Shown here: positions 7,366 to 15,664 of the stretch, piece after piece
How the letters are laid out: the number at the start of each line of letters is the position of its first letter
How positions within the stretch are numbered: the stretch's first letter is position 1
NCBI GenBank assembly: GCA_963787645.1
Contig: CAWBDS010000002.1
Location: 1,364,001-1,428,000 of the forward strand
DNA length: 64,000 nucleotides
Direction: 5' to 3'
Source: Palsa-504 sp963787645
GTDB taxonomy: Bacteria > Actinomycetota > Actinomycetes > Streptosporangiales > Streptosporangiaceae
Translations under genes and position numbers: made by a program
Notes under the pieces: model-generated
Told to the model about the DNA's origin: nothing
The model's database searches: none
The model's input: only the letters and a program-made list of their open reading frames with translations

Positions 7366-8952
7366 ATGAGCGTTAGCACCCCGGGGACCGGCGGCCGGTC
7401 CAGAAGCCTGATCCTGACCGCGATGATCTTCGCGGTCGCGATGACCTTCATCGACCAGACGATCGTCTCGATCGCCGCGCCGAAGATCCAGGCCGACCTG
7501 GGCCTGTCCAGCAGCGGCATGCAGTGGGCGATCAATGCTTACCTGCTGGCGCTGGCCGCGCTGTTCGCGTTCGGCGGGCGGCTGGCGGACACGGTCGGGC
7601 ACCGGACCATGGTGGTCATCGGGGTGATCCTGTTCGCGGGGTCCTCGGCCCTGTGCGGCCTGACCCCCAGCGGCGGGGTGGCAGAGACGTGGCTGGTGGC
7701 GTTCCGGGCCCTGCAGGGAGCCGGCGGAGCCATCATGTTCCCGGCCGCGCTGGCCATTGTGGTGCAGACCTTTGACTTGCGCTCGCGGGGCCGGGCGCTG
7801 GCCTTGTTCTTCGGCATCGCCGGCGGCCTGACCGCGATCGGCCCGATCGCGGGCGGCTACCTGCTGGAATGGACCTGGCGCGCCATCTTCTGGATCAACA
7901 TCCCGGTCGCCCTGATCGCCCTAGCTCTGATCGCCATCTCCAAGCCGGCCAACGAGGCCCGGCCCGCCCGGATGGACTACCGCGGCCTGGCCCTGATCGT
8001 GGCCGGCGTCGGGCTGAGCGTCTTCGGGCTCCAGCAGTCCTCGATCTGGGGCTGGGGCAACCCGGCCATCGAGATCTGCATCGTCGCGGGCCTGATCATC
8101 CTGGCCCTGTTCGTGGCCGTGGAGCGCCGCACCGCGTCACCGCTGATCAACATGAACATCTTCGCCAACCGGGCGTTCGCGGTGGAGAACGCCGTCTTGT
8201 TCATCGCGATGATGGTCTTCATCCCGGTATTCTTCTTCGCCAGTATTTACGGGCAGATCGCGCTGGGCGAGAAGGCCACCACCGCCAGCCTGCTGATCTT
8301 GTACTTCTTTATCGGGTTCGTGGTCTGCGCGCAGATCGGCGGGCGGATGCTGGACCGCACCGGAGCCAAGCGGCCGGTGGTCATTGGCTGCGCGCTGGCC
8401 GCGGTCGGGTTCGGGCTGTGGGCCGGGAACGCGACGACCCTGCACGCCGGGTCGCAGGTCGTGTACATCGTGATAGCCGGTGCGGGGATGGGGTTCATGC
8501 TCGGCCAGGCCAACACCGACGCGGTGAACCGGGCCTCTCGATACTCCTATGGCGAGGCCACCGGCATCACCCAGACCGTGCGCAACTACGGCGCCAGCCT
8601 TGGCTTCGCCATCCTGGGCACCATCTTGATCTCGGAGTTCCGGTCCGCGATCACCTCCTCGCTGATCGGCAAGGGCGTGCCCGGACCCGCGGCGGCCGCG
8701 GCGGCGGCCAAGATCGCCCAGCTGCAGGGCGGCAGCGGGAACCCCGCCGCGATCCCGCAGTTCATCCGGGCCGACTTCGCCGGGGCCACCAGGGACGTGC
8801 TCTACACCATGTGCGCGATCATGGCCGTGGCGGCGTTCGTAGCCCTGCGCGGCCTCAAGCGCGGGGTCCAGCAGGACCCGGAGGCCGTGGCCGACCGCGA
8901 GGGCCAGCGACCCGGCGAAGATCCAGACGCCGCGTACCCGACCTTCCGCTAA
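7366..8952 (+). CDS. MFS multidrug-type exporter, DHA2 (14-helix) family
   Basis: The 528-residue protein has about 14 hydrophobic helices. The sequence IDQTIVSIAAPKIQADL in helix 1 and GGRLADTVGHR in the loop after helix 2 are the signature of DHA2 (EmrB/QacA-like) proton-coupled drug exporters. WxxNAYLLALA and the GPIAGGYLLEWTWRAIFWIN motif of helix 5 are also present. The polar tail after about residue 495 is probably cytosolic. ATG 7366 is favoured over ATG 7351 because GGGAGA lies about seven bases upstream. The substrate cannot be inferred, and no dedicated TetR or MarR regulator is adjacent. Confidence 0.88.
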   Translation: MSVSTPGTGGRSRSLILTAMIFAVAMTFIDQTIVSIAAPKIQADLGLSSSGMQWAINAYLLALAALFAFGGRLADTVGHRTMVVIGVILFAGSSALCGLTPSGGVAETWLVAFRALQGAGGAIMFPAALAIVVQTFDLRSRGRALALFFGIAGGLTAIGPIAGGYLLEWTWRAIFWINIPVALIALALIAISKPANEARPARMDYRGLALIVAGVGLSVFGLQQSSIWGWGNPAIEICIVAGLIILALFVAVERRTASPLINMNIFANRAFAVENAVLFIAMMVFIPVFFFASIYGQIALGEKATTASLLILYFFIGFVVCAQIGGRMLDRTGAKRPVVIGCALAAVGFGLWAGNATTLHAGSQVVYIVIAGAGMGFMLGQANTDAVNRASRYSYGEATGITQTVRNYGASLGFAILGTILISEFRSAITSSLIGKGVPGPAAAAAAAKIAQLQGGSGNPAAIPQFIRADFAGATRDVLYTMCAIMAVAAFVALRGLKRGVQQDPEAVADREGQRPGEDPDAAYPTFR

Positions 8953-8955
8953 CGG

Positions 8956-9010
8956 AATGAAACCCGGGTTCCACCACCGTCTATCGGAGTGAAACCCGGG
9001 TTCCACCACG
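8956..9010. repeat. paired-palindrome intergenic repeat, copy B
   Basis: The 20-bp sequence TGAAACCCGGGTTCCACCAC occurs twice without mismatch, at 8958-8977 and 8990-9009, a period of exactly 32 bp. Each unit is centred on the palindrome AACCCGGGTT. It fills most of the 80-base space between the convergent MFS and DUF4032 genes, a position that fits a bidirectional terminator. Confidence 0.85.
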
Positions 9011-9032
9011 TTCAGGCGGACCGACCGCAGCG

Positions 9033-10316
9033 TCACATGCGTTCGGCGGTCTCGTCCAGCGGTCCGGCCACGATGTCGATGGGCCCGGTCGCGTCGCCGT
9101 CTGTCGGTTCGGGCACCGCGGGCAGCACCTGCTCGACGTAGTCCTGGGCGGCCGCCGTGGTGCCGATATCGCGGCCCGCGGCCTCGGACAGGTACCAGCG
9201 GTGCTCGAGGACCTCGTGGAAGATCTCTGCCGGGGCTAGCCGGCTGCGCAGCTCGGCGGGGATCGTGGCGATGACCGGATCGTAGATCTCCTCCAGCCAC
9301 CGGTTGGCGGCCACGATTTCCGAGACCGGGTGGCCCTCCTTCTGCTCGAGGTAGGCGCGGAAGCCGGCGATATCGTTGAGCAGGCGGCGGGCCTGGTTCT
9401 CCCCGGCGTCGATCCCGGTCCGCAGGAACAGCCGCCGGGCGAAGTGCCCGGATTCCGCCACCCGGGTGCGCAGCCGCAGCTTGTTGCCCGCCGGGGTGGG
9501 GATGAGCTCGACCTCGTTGGCGTCGAAGCCGAGCTTGTTCAGCCGGTGCAGCCGTTCGGCGATCTGCTTGCGCTGGTCCTCGGGTCGCAGGATCTCCTCG
9601 CGGGTCAGCTCCTGCCACAGCGACTCGTAGCGGGTGCCGAGCTCGTCGCCGATCTCGAACGGGTCGATGTCGAACGACAGCATGCCGCCGGACTGAAGGT
9701 CGAGCAGCTCGCCCGCTATCCGTTCGATGGCCAGGTCGACGTCGTACTTGCGCTGCCCGTCGCTGAGCGGGTGGTGCTGCTCGCTGGTTTCCGCGTCAAC
9801 CAGGTACGCCTCCAGCGTGCCGGCGTCGTAGCGGTACAGGGTGTTGGACAGCGAGCAGTCGCCCCAGAAGAACCCGGACAGGTGCAGCCGGACCAGCAGT
9901 TCCACCAGTGCGTCCAACAGCCCGTCGACCGGCTGGACGCCCCGCGGATGCGAGAAGACGGCCCGGTAGGTAGTCGAGAAGGACAGGAACTCGGTCACCA
10001 GGATCGCGTCGCTGTCCTCCGGTCGCGGTTTGGACGCGTCCAGGTCGACGGCGATCCCGATCGCCTCGACGGCGGGGATGTTCAGGTCGGCCATGGCCCG
10101 CAGCAGCCGGTACTCACGCCGGGCCAGCCGCTCGCTCAGCTCCTTGAGCGCGTACAAGGTGCCGTCGTCGTACACGAACCGCACCACGTGCCGCGAGATG
10201 CCCCGCTGCCTGATCTCGACCAGCCGGTCGTCCTGCCACCGGGCCAGCGGCACCGACCAGGGCAGAGTCAGCAGCCCGGCCGCGTGGTCGGCCGGGGGAG
10301 TGAAGACGAACCGCAT
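9033..10316 (-). CDS. DUF4032 protein with kinase-like N-terminal fold
   Basis: The 427-residue protein matches the actinobacterial DUF4032 family. Its first half resembles lipopolysaccharide/eukaryotic-like kinases: LKELSERLARREYRLLR (Lys and helix C), the hinge-like ILVTEFLSF, a catalytic-loop-like GFFWGDCSLSNTLY and a metal-binding-like AYLVDAET. The second half, from about residue 225, is the DUF4032 domain. Whether it phosphorylates anything is unknown. The minus-strand orientation and a 42-base gap from the dehydratase-like gene upstream allow co-transcription. ATG at 10316. Confidence 0.8.
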   Translation of the reverse strand: MRFVFTPPADHAAGLLTLPWSVPLARWQDDRLVEIRQRGISRHVVRFVYDDGTLYALKELSERLARREYRLLRAMADLNIPAVEAIGIAVDLDASKPRPEDSDAILVTEFLSFSTTYRAVFSHPRGVQPVDGLLDALVELLVRLHLSGFFWGDCSLSNTLYRYDAGTLEAYLVDAETSEQHHPLSDGQRKYDVDLAIERIAGELLDLQSGGMLSFDIDPFEIGDELGTRYESLWQELTREEILRPEDQRKQIAERLHRLNKLGFDANEVELIPTPAGNKLRLRTRVAESGHFARRLFLRTGIDAGENQARRLLNDIAGFRAYLEQKEGHPVSEIVAANRWLEEIYDPVIATIPAELRSRLAPAEIFHEVLEHRWYLSEAAGRDIGTTAAAQDYVEQVLPAVPEPTDGDATGPIDIVAGPLDETAERM

Positions 10317-10358
10317 CCGACCAGTGTCGCGTATCGGCGCGGCCGGCGGCGAGCGGTC

Positions 10359-11297
10359 CTACTCGAGCTGGCTCGGGGACAGGTTGGCGCCGCTGATCAC
10401 CACCGCGACTTGCTCGCCGGGCGCGGGCTTGTAGGCCCCGGACAGCAAGGCCGCGATCCCGACCGAGGCGGCCAGCTCGGCAGCCACCCGGAACGCCTGC
10501 CACAGGGCATGCTGCGCGGCCTGGATAGAGGCGTCGTCGACCAGCAGCACGTCGTCGACATAGGCCTGGGTGATCGGGAACACCAGCTCGCCGATCCGCC
10601 GCGGCGCCAGCGCGTCCGCCGCGACGCTGCCCGCCGGGGCGTCGACCGGCTGGCCCGCGGCCCGGGCGTAGCTCAGCGTGGGCGCGCCCTCGGGCTCCAC
10701 TCCGATCACCCGGACGTCGCCGGCGAACCAGGAGGCCACGCCGGCCAGCAGGCCGCCGCCGCCGACCGGCACCAGGACCGTGTCCAGGCGGTCCGCCTGC
10801 TCGGCCAGTTCCAGGCCCACGGTGCCCTGACCCAGGATGGTCTCGTGCTGGTCGTACGCGTGCACGCTCATCGCGCCCGAGCTGCGCTCCCAGTCCTGCG
10901 CGGCGGCCAAGGCGTCGGCGTAGCGCTCGCCGGTGACGACCAGGTCGGCGCCGAGGCGGCGGATCCGCTCGATCTTGGTCGGCGCGGAGACGGTGGGCAC
11001 GAAGATCTTGGCCGGAATGCCGAGACGGTGCGCGGCGTAGGCCACCGCCACGCCGTGGTTGCCGCCCGAGGCCGCCACTACCCCGGCCGGCGACACCTCC
11101 CGCAGCAACAGGTTGGTAAATGCGCCCCGGGCCTTGAACGCGCCCCCGCACTGCAGCTGCTCGAGCTTGAGCGTGCCGGTCGACAAGGTGGTGGCCGCCT
11201 GGTCGAGCTCGCTGAGGTCGACCGCGATGACCGGCGTCCGGCGGACGTAGGGCCGGATCGTGTCGTAGCACCGGCGGATATCGTCACGAGAGATCAC
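10359..11297 (-). CDS. threonine/serine dehydratase-like PLP enzyme (fold type II)
   Basis: The 312-residue protein has the fold-type II PLP signature. Lys55 in GGAFKARGA is the Schiff-base lysine, SGGNHG at 77-82 is the substrate-carboxylate loop, and VGGGGLLAG is the phosphate-binding glycine loop. It lacks a C-terminal ACT regulatory domain, so it resembles catabolic threonine dehydratase or serine/threonine racemase-like enzymes that form 2-oxobutanoate or pyruvate. It starts with GTG at 11297 and is divergent from the transsulfuration-type enzyme with only 33 bases between, suggesting shared regulation. Confidence 0.85.
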   Translation of the reverse strand: MISRDDIRRCYDTIRPYVRRTPVIAVDLSELDQAATTLSTGTLKLEQLQCGGAFKARGAFTNLLLREVSPAGVVAASGGNHGVAVAYAAHRLGIPAKIFVPTVSAPTKIERIRRLGADLVVTGERYADALAAAQDWERSSGAMSVHAYDQHETILGQGTVGLELAEQADRLDTVLVPVGGGGLLAGVASWFAGDVRVIGVEPEGAPTLSYARAAGQPVDAPAGSVAADALAPRRIGELVFPITQAYVDDVLLVDDASIQAAQHALWQAFRVAAELAASVGIAALLSGAYKPAPGEQVAVVISGANLSPSQLE

Positions 11298-11330
11298 GCC
11301 TGCACGATACCCAAGGGGAGACAGAGGCTG

Positions 11331-12500
11331 ATGGAGCAGCGATCGGTATCACGTGAGACGCTGGCCGCCCAGGCCCTGGGCGAAGCCGACCCGGCCACGG
11401 GGGGCCTGGCCCCGGCCATCAGCCCGGCCACGAGCTACGAGCGGCAGCTGGACGGCTCCTACCGACAGGACCGGGTTTACACCCGGGCCGACAACCCCAC
11501 CTATGAGCTTGCCGAGCGGGTGCTCGCCGCCCTGGAGGGCGCCAGCTGCGCCTGCGCGGTGTTCGCCTCGGGCATGGCGGCGGCCACCGCCGTCTTCCAG
11601 TCGCTGCTGCCCGGTGATCACGTGCTGGTCTCCCGGGTGCTCTACTGGGGCGTACGCAAGTGGCTGGCCGAGTTCGCCCTCACCTGGGGCCTGGACGTGG
11701 AATTCACCGACACCACCGAGCTGGGCGCGGTAGCGGCCGCGATCCGCCCGGGCCGGACCCGGCTGCTGTGGGTCGAGACACCCGCCAACCCGATGTGGGA
11801 GGTCACCGACCTGGCCGCCATCTGCGCGCTCGCGCACTCCGCCGGGGTCCGGGTGGCCGTGGACAACACGGTGGCCACGCCGGTGCTCACCAGGCCGTTC
11901 GAGCACGGCGCCGACCTGGTCGTGCACTCCGCCACCAAGTACCTGAACGGCCACAGCGACGTGCTGGCCGGCGCGGTCCTGACCGCGCATCCGGACCCGC
12001 TGTGGGAGCGGATCCGCTCCTGGCGCCGCAACGCCGGGGCGGTGCTGGGACCGTTCGAGGCGTGGCTGCTGCAGCGGGGGATGCGCACTCTTTTCCTGCG
12101 CGTGCACCGGGCCAGCGACAGCGCTCTGGCCATCGCTACCCACCTGTCCGGGCATCCCGCGCTGACCGCGGTGCTGTACCCCGGGCTGCCCGCTCATCCC
12201 GGCCACCAGATCGCCGCCCGCCAGATGAGCGGCGGGTTCGGAGGGATGCTGTCGATCCGGCTGGCGGGCGGGCCCGAGCACGCGGCCGCCGTGCTGCGTG
12301 AGGTCCGCGTGTTCAAGCGGGCGACCTCGCTGGGCGGAGTGGAGAGCCTCATCGAGCACCGGGCCGAGGTGGAAGGCCCGTCCTCACCGGTGCCCGCTGA
12401 CCTGCTGCGGCTGTCGATCGGCATCGAGACGGCCGATGACCTGATCGCCGACCTCGACGCCGCGCTGCGGGTGGCCCGGCAGGCCGAGGCGGCCCGGTGA
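11331..12500 (+). CDS. transsulfuration-type PLP enzyme (cystathionine gamma-synthase/lyase family)
   Basis: The 389-residue protein belongs to the Cys/Met metabolism PLP family. It shows YTRADNPTYELAE at 50-62, the glycine loop FASGMAA at 78-84, Tyr105, and VVHSATKYLNGHSD with the PLP lysine at 203. The family includes cystathionine gamma-synthase, cystathionine gamma-lyase, methionine gamma-lyase and O-acetylhomoserine sulfhydrylase, and sequence alone does not decide among these. ATG 11331 has AGAGG upstream. Its stop overlaps the GTG of the NifU-like gene by four bases, the first of two such couplings in this operon. Confidence 0.85.
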   Translation: MEQRSVSRETLAAQALGEADPATGGLAPAISPATSYERQLDGSYRQDRVYTRADNPTYELAERVLAALEGASCACAVFASGMAAATAVFQSLLPGDHVLVSRVLYWGVRKWLAEFALTWGLDVEFTDTTELGAVAAAIRPGRTRLLWVETPANPMWEVTDLAAICALAHSAGVRVAVDNTVATPVLTRPFEHGADLVVHSATKYLNGHSDVLAGAVLTAHPDPLWERIRSWRRNAGAVLGPFEAWLLQRGMRTLFLRVHRASDSALAIATHLSGHPALTAVLYPGLPAHPGHQIAARQMSGGFGGMLSIRLAGGPEHAAAVLREVRVFKRATSLGGVESLIEHRAEVEGPSSPVPADLLRLSIGIETADDLIADLDAALRVARQAEAAR

Positions 12501-13018
12501 CCGATCTGGCCGGCCAGGTCACGGCCGCGCTCGAGCGCAGCATCCTCCCCTCGATCATCGCCCGAGGCGCGGCGGTGCGGGTGGTCGCGGTGCGAGACGG
12601 GGTGGCCACCGTGGAGCTGACCGGATCGCCAGGCGCAGTGCTGCCGCTGGCCTCCCGCATCGAGGCCCAGGTCCGCGCGGCCGTCCCCGGCATCGAGGGC
12701 GTCCGGATCATCAGCCCGGGCGACCCGTCGCCGGGAACAGCCGGGACGCTGGCCGAGCAGGTCCGCGGCATCCTGGAGGCCGAGATCAACCCGGCCATCG
12801 CCGCCCATCGCGGCCGCGTGGTGCTGGACGGCACGCACGGCGGCTGGGTCCGCATCCGGCTCGAAGGCGGCTGCCAGGGTTGTGCCCTGGCCGAGGTGAC
12901 CGTGCGGCAGGGGATTGAGCCGCTGCTGCGAGCCCGCCTGCCTGCTGTGACCGGGGTGGCGGACGTCACCGACCACCAGGCCGGAACGCAGCCCTTCTTC
13001 TCCGCGGCGAAGCGGTGA
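12497..13018 (+). CDS. NifU-like double-domain protein
   Basis: The 173-residue protein appears to be two NifU-C-like domains in tandem. The second, from about residue 85, has the canonical GGCQGCALAEVTVRQGIE with Cys126 and Cys129, the CxxC that holds a labile Fe-S cluster in Nfu-type carriers. The first half (residues 1-75) has the same alpha/beta pattern but no cysteines. It may donate Fe-S clusters or sulfur. It is translationally coupled on both sides (ATGA-type overlaps), so it is probably made in proportion to the PLP enzyme and the ATP-grasp protein. Confidence 0.82.
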   Translation: MTDLAGQVTAALERSILPSIIARGAAVRVVAVRDGVATVELTGSPGAVLPLASRIEAQVRAAVPGIEGVRIISPGDPSPGTAGTLAEQVRGILEAEINPAIAAHRGRVVLDGTHGGWVRIRLEGGCQGCALAEVTVRQGIEPLLRARLPAVTGVADVTDHQAGTQPFFSAAKR

Positions 13019-14253
13019 GCGCCGAGCAGGCCGGCCCTCGCGTCCTGCTGCTCGTCCCCGCGCGCACCTACCGGGCGGCCGATTTCCTCATCGCGGCGGA
13101 TCGGCTCGGACTCGACCTGCTGATCGGCAGCGACGGGGCGCTGCCGCTGGGCGGCCGTCTGGTCGTGCCGGTCAGCCCCGGCCACCCCGAACGCAGCGCC
13201 GACCGGATCATGGCCAGCACCGGGCCGGTGGACGCGGTGGTGGCGGCCGACACCCCGATGCTGGCCTTGGCGGCGGTGATCGCCGAGCGGATGGGGCTCC
13301 GGCACAATCCGGTCGACGCGGTGCTCGCCGCATCGGACAAGACCGCCCAGCGGCGCCGGTGGGCGCTGGCCGACGTGGCCCAGCCCGCCTTCCGGGTGGT
13401 GCCCTCGGCGGCCGGCCAGGACGCGCTGGGCCAGGCCGCGGCCGAGGTCGGTTACCCGTGTGTGGTCAAGGCCTGCTCGCTCAGCGCCAGCCAAGGGGTG
13501 CTGCGGGCCGATGACGCGGCGACGGCGGCCGCCGCGGGCCGGCGGATCCGGGAGGTCCTGGCCACGGCCGGACGGCCGGGCGATGAGCCCCTGTTGGTCG
13601 AGGCGTACGTGGCAGGGCCGGAGCTCAGCGTCGACGGCCTGCTCACCGGGGGCGCCCTGACCGTCACCGCCGTCTTCGACAAACCCTGGACCCCGCCGGG
13701 CCCCACCTTCGAGGAGACGCTGCTGATCACGCCGTCCCGGCTGCCCGAGCCGCTGCTCGACGCGGCCATCCGCACCGCCGGGCAGGCGGCAGGCGCCCTC
13801 GGCCTCACCGACGGCCCCATTCACGCCGAGCTGCGCATCGACGAACGCGACGGTGCGACCCGGCCGGTCATGCTCGAATTGGCCGCCCGCTGCATCGGCG
13901 GGCTGTGCTCGCGCGCGTTGCGTTTCCCGGGCGGCATCAGCCTGGAGGAGCTGGTGCTGGCCCACGCCCTGGGCTGGCCCGTGCCCGGTCACCGCGGCGG
14001 TCAGCCGTCCGGCGTGCTCATGCTGCCGGTCCCGCGACCCGGCGTGCTCCGCGCCGTCGAAGGCCGGGCCGAAGCCGCCGCTGTCCCCGGCATCACCGGC
14101 CTGACCATCACTATCCCTGTCGGCCAGCAGGTCCGGCCGTTGCCCGACGGAGACCGATACCTGGGCTTCATCTTCGCGGCGGGCGACACGCAGGACCAGG
14201 TCGAGCAGGCCCTCAGCCTGGCTCAGGCCCGGCTGCGCGTGGTGATCGACTGA
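13015..14253 (+). CDS. ATP-grasp ligase, carboxylate-amine ligase type
   Basis: The 412-residue protein has an N-terminal nucleotide-like alpha/beta domain (LLLVPARTYRAADFL), then the ATP-grasp core. VGYPCVVKACSLSASQGV binds ATP, LLVEAYVAGPELSVDGL is the grasp strand, and MLELAARCIGG is the Mg-binding end. A C-terminal domain of the L-amino-acid-ligase type ends with FIFAAGDTQDQVEQAL. Relatives activate a carboxylate as acyl phosphate and join it to an amine; the substrates here are unknown. The GTG start overlaps the preceding stop by four bases. Confidence 0.85.
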   Translation: MSAEQAGPRVLLLVPARTYRAADFLIAADRLGLDLLIGSDGALPLGGRLVVPVSPGHPERSADRIMASTGPVDAVVAADTPMLALAAVIAERMGLRHNPVDAVLAASDKTAQRRRWALADVAQPAFRVVPSAAGQDALGQAAAEVGYPCVVKACSLSASQGVLRADDAATAAAAGRRIREVLATAGRPGDEPLLVEAYVAGPELSVDGLLTGGALTVTAVFDKPWTPPGPTFEETLLITPSRLPEPLLDAAIRTAGQAAGALGLTDGPIHAELRIDERDGATRPVMLELAARCIGGLCSRALRFPGGISLEELVLAHALGWPVPGHRGGQPSGVLMLPVPRPGVLRAVEGRAEAAAVPGITGLTITIPVGQQVRPLPDGDRYLGFIFAAGDTQDQVEQALSLAQARLRVVID

Positions 14254-14277
14254 GGAACGCCGTGCGAAACTAGCTTC

Positions 14278-14838
14278 ATGAGCGAGCACAGCCACCACCA
14301 CGACGAAGATTCGGCCTGTGCCGTCGCGCACGGCGCCGTCGCGCCGGTTACCGCCACGGCCGGGTCCCGTGAGCCGGGGGAGCGCACGCTGGTCGCGATC
14401 TTCGCCTCGCCCGTTGCGGGCTACCTGCTCAGGTACGGAGCGGACCTGGGATTCCGCGGATTCCTGCTGGAGCCGGACCCGGCCCGCGCGGCCGGCGCCG
14501 CCGCGCTCGGCTTCCCGCTGCTGACCGTGGCGCCCGATGACCTCGATGACTCCGCGGACGTGATCGCCACCGACCACCACCGGCCCGAACTAGGCCTCAT
14601 GCTCCGGGACGCGCTGGCCACCAAGGCCCGGTGGATCGGGGTCATGGGCAACCCGCGGCACGTCGGACCGCATGTGCAGTTGCTCGCCGACCTCGGTGTC
14701 CCGCTCGCGGAGATCGCCCGGGTGCACCGGCCGATCGGGCTCAACATCGGCTCCCGGACGCCACCCGAGATCGCCATCTCGACCTTGGCCGGGCTGCTGG
14801 CCGATCGTAACGGCCGCTCTGGCGGATTCGAGTTCTAA
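14278..14838 (+). CDS. XdhC/CoxI-like Rossmann-domain protein
   Basis: The 186-residue protein corresponds to the C-terminal Rossmann domain of the XdhC/CoxI family: ATDHHRPELGLMLRDAL, WIGVMGNPRHVGPH and IGLNIGSRTPPEIAIS. XdhC proteins insert or mature the molybdenum cofactor of xanthine and CO dehydrogenases, sulfurating it with help from a cysteine desulfurase. The N-terminal XdhC domain is missing and replaced by a His-rich start (HSHHHDED). No molybdenum hydroxylase lies in the window. It follows the ATP-grasp gene by 24 bases and probably belongs to the same operon. Confidence 0.82.
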   Translation: MSEHSHHHDEDSACAVAHGAVAPVTATAGSREPGERTLVAIFASPVAGYLLRYGADLGFRGFLLEPDPARAAGAAALGFPLLTVAPDDLDDSADVIATDHHRPELGLMLRDALATKARWIGVMGNPRHVGPHVQLLADLGVPLAEIARVHRPIGLNIGSRTPPEIAISTLAGLLADRNGRSGGFEF

Positions 14839-14927
14839 TTCGACGTTCCGCGACCGCGAAATGTCAGTACCGAGAGATAGTGTCAAGCTCGGTATCGGAC
14901 CTGCGAGTCTAGGAGCGTGATGAGCTG

Positions 14928-15470
14928 ATGGCCAGCTCCAGCACACGGGCACGGTCGGCCACCCCCAGCGGACTCTCCCGGCCGCGGGGACGGCCGGGAC
15001 GCAAGCCCAAGGGCACCGTGCCGGTAGCGGCTCCGGTGACGCCGGACGACCCCGACCCCGACCATATTCTGACCTGGCGGCAGCGCCAGATTCTCCGCGC
15101 GATCCGGGAGTCGGTGCTGACCCGCGGCTACCCGCCGTCCATGCGGGAGATTGGCGACGCGGTCGGGCTGACCAACACCTCCAGCGTCTCGTACCAGCTC
15201 AGCATCCTGCAGCGCAAGGGATACCTGCACCGGGACGTCGGGCGGGCGCGGACCATGCAGGTGCGCATCCCGGGCCAGCCGGCCGGGCCGCCACCAGATG
15301 CCGTGGTCGGCGAGGGCACGGTGCTCCTGGTCGAGGTGGTGGGCGAGGCCGCGATCGCGGACGGGCACTGGGTAGTGGTGCAGCAGCCAGGCGGCGAGGG
15401 CGGCGAGGGCGCCGAGAGCGGCGGCGCTGGCATCGTCGGCCGGGTGGTCGCGGTGCTCCGCCGGGTATGA
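14928..15470 (+). CDS. LexA-like repressor lacking the self-cleavage machinery
   Basis: The 180-residue protein has a clear LexA winged-helix DNA-binding domain at about 47-113 (RQRQILRAIRESV, RGYPPSMREIGDAVGL, NTSSVSYQLSILQRKGYL). The S24 peptidase half is reduced to two scraps: GEGTVLLVEVVGEAAIADGHW (126-148) and a final IVGRVVAVLRRV. Relative to normal actinobacterial LexA, the Ala-Gly cleavage site, the residues around the catalytic Ser (GDSMIEAA becomes GEAA at 139-142) and the catalytic Lys segment are all absent. Residues 18-30 form an AT-hook-like RPRGRPGRKPKG. It is not beside nrdR, so it is more likely a paralogue than the housekeeping lexA. ATG 14928 is used, with AGGAG 12 bases upstream. 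No canonical SOS box is visible upstream. Confidence 0.82.
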   Translation: MASSSTRARSATPSGLSRPRGRPGRKPKGTVPVAAPVTPDDPDPDHILTWRQRQILRAIRESVLTRGYPPSMREIGDAVGLTNTSSVSYQLSILQRKGYLHRDVGRARTMQVRIPGQPAGPPPDAVVGEGTVLLVEVVGEAAIADGHWVVVQQPGGEGGEGAESGGAGIVGRVVAVLRRV

Positions 15471-15512
15471 GCCGGCGGAGCGGAGCCGGCGGAGCGGAGC
15501 CGACGGAACTGG
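15471..15512. repeat. 14-bp GC-rich tandem repeat after the LexA-like gene
   Basis: GCCGGCGGAGCGGA occurs at 15471-15484 and again at 15485-15498, followed by a diverged third copy. It starts at the base after the LexA-like stop codon. It may be simple-sequence expansion in a GC-rich spacer. Confidence 0.6.
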
Positions 15513-15664
15513 GCCTGCGGAACCAGTGGCGGCCGCAAAAACCCCGGCTGCGCCGGGCATATTCGCCGACTGCGTCAAGTTGGATCCCATAGCGGGTCGG
15601 TGCACTTGCACAGGTTAGGGTGAAACCAGCCTAAGCGGGGGCAAAGGCATACGGGAGGCGGCTA

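Noticed and set aside
8958..9009. CRISPR-like direct repeats with 32-bp period
   Set aside because: There are only two units, each is palindromic, the spacer is 12 bases, and no cas genes are nearby.
9330..12500. A 1056-codon plus-strand open frame that appears to fuse a long N-terminal region to the transsulfuration enzyme
   Set aside because: The first 667 codons are antisense to the DUF4032 and dehydratase genes and have repetitive, Gln/Gly/Arg-rich composition. The enzyme has its own ATG and ribosome-binding site at 11331.
14840..14927. SOS box upstream of the LexA-like gene
   Set aside because: The region has GTTC/GAAC fragments but no GAAC-N4-GTTC arrangement, so self-regulation through a standard SOS box is not supported.
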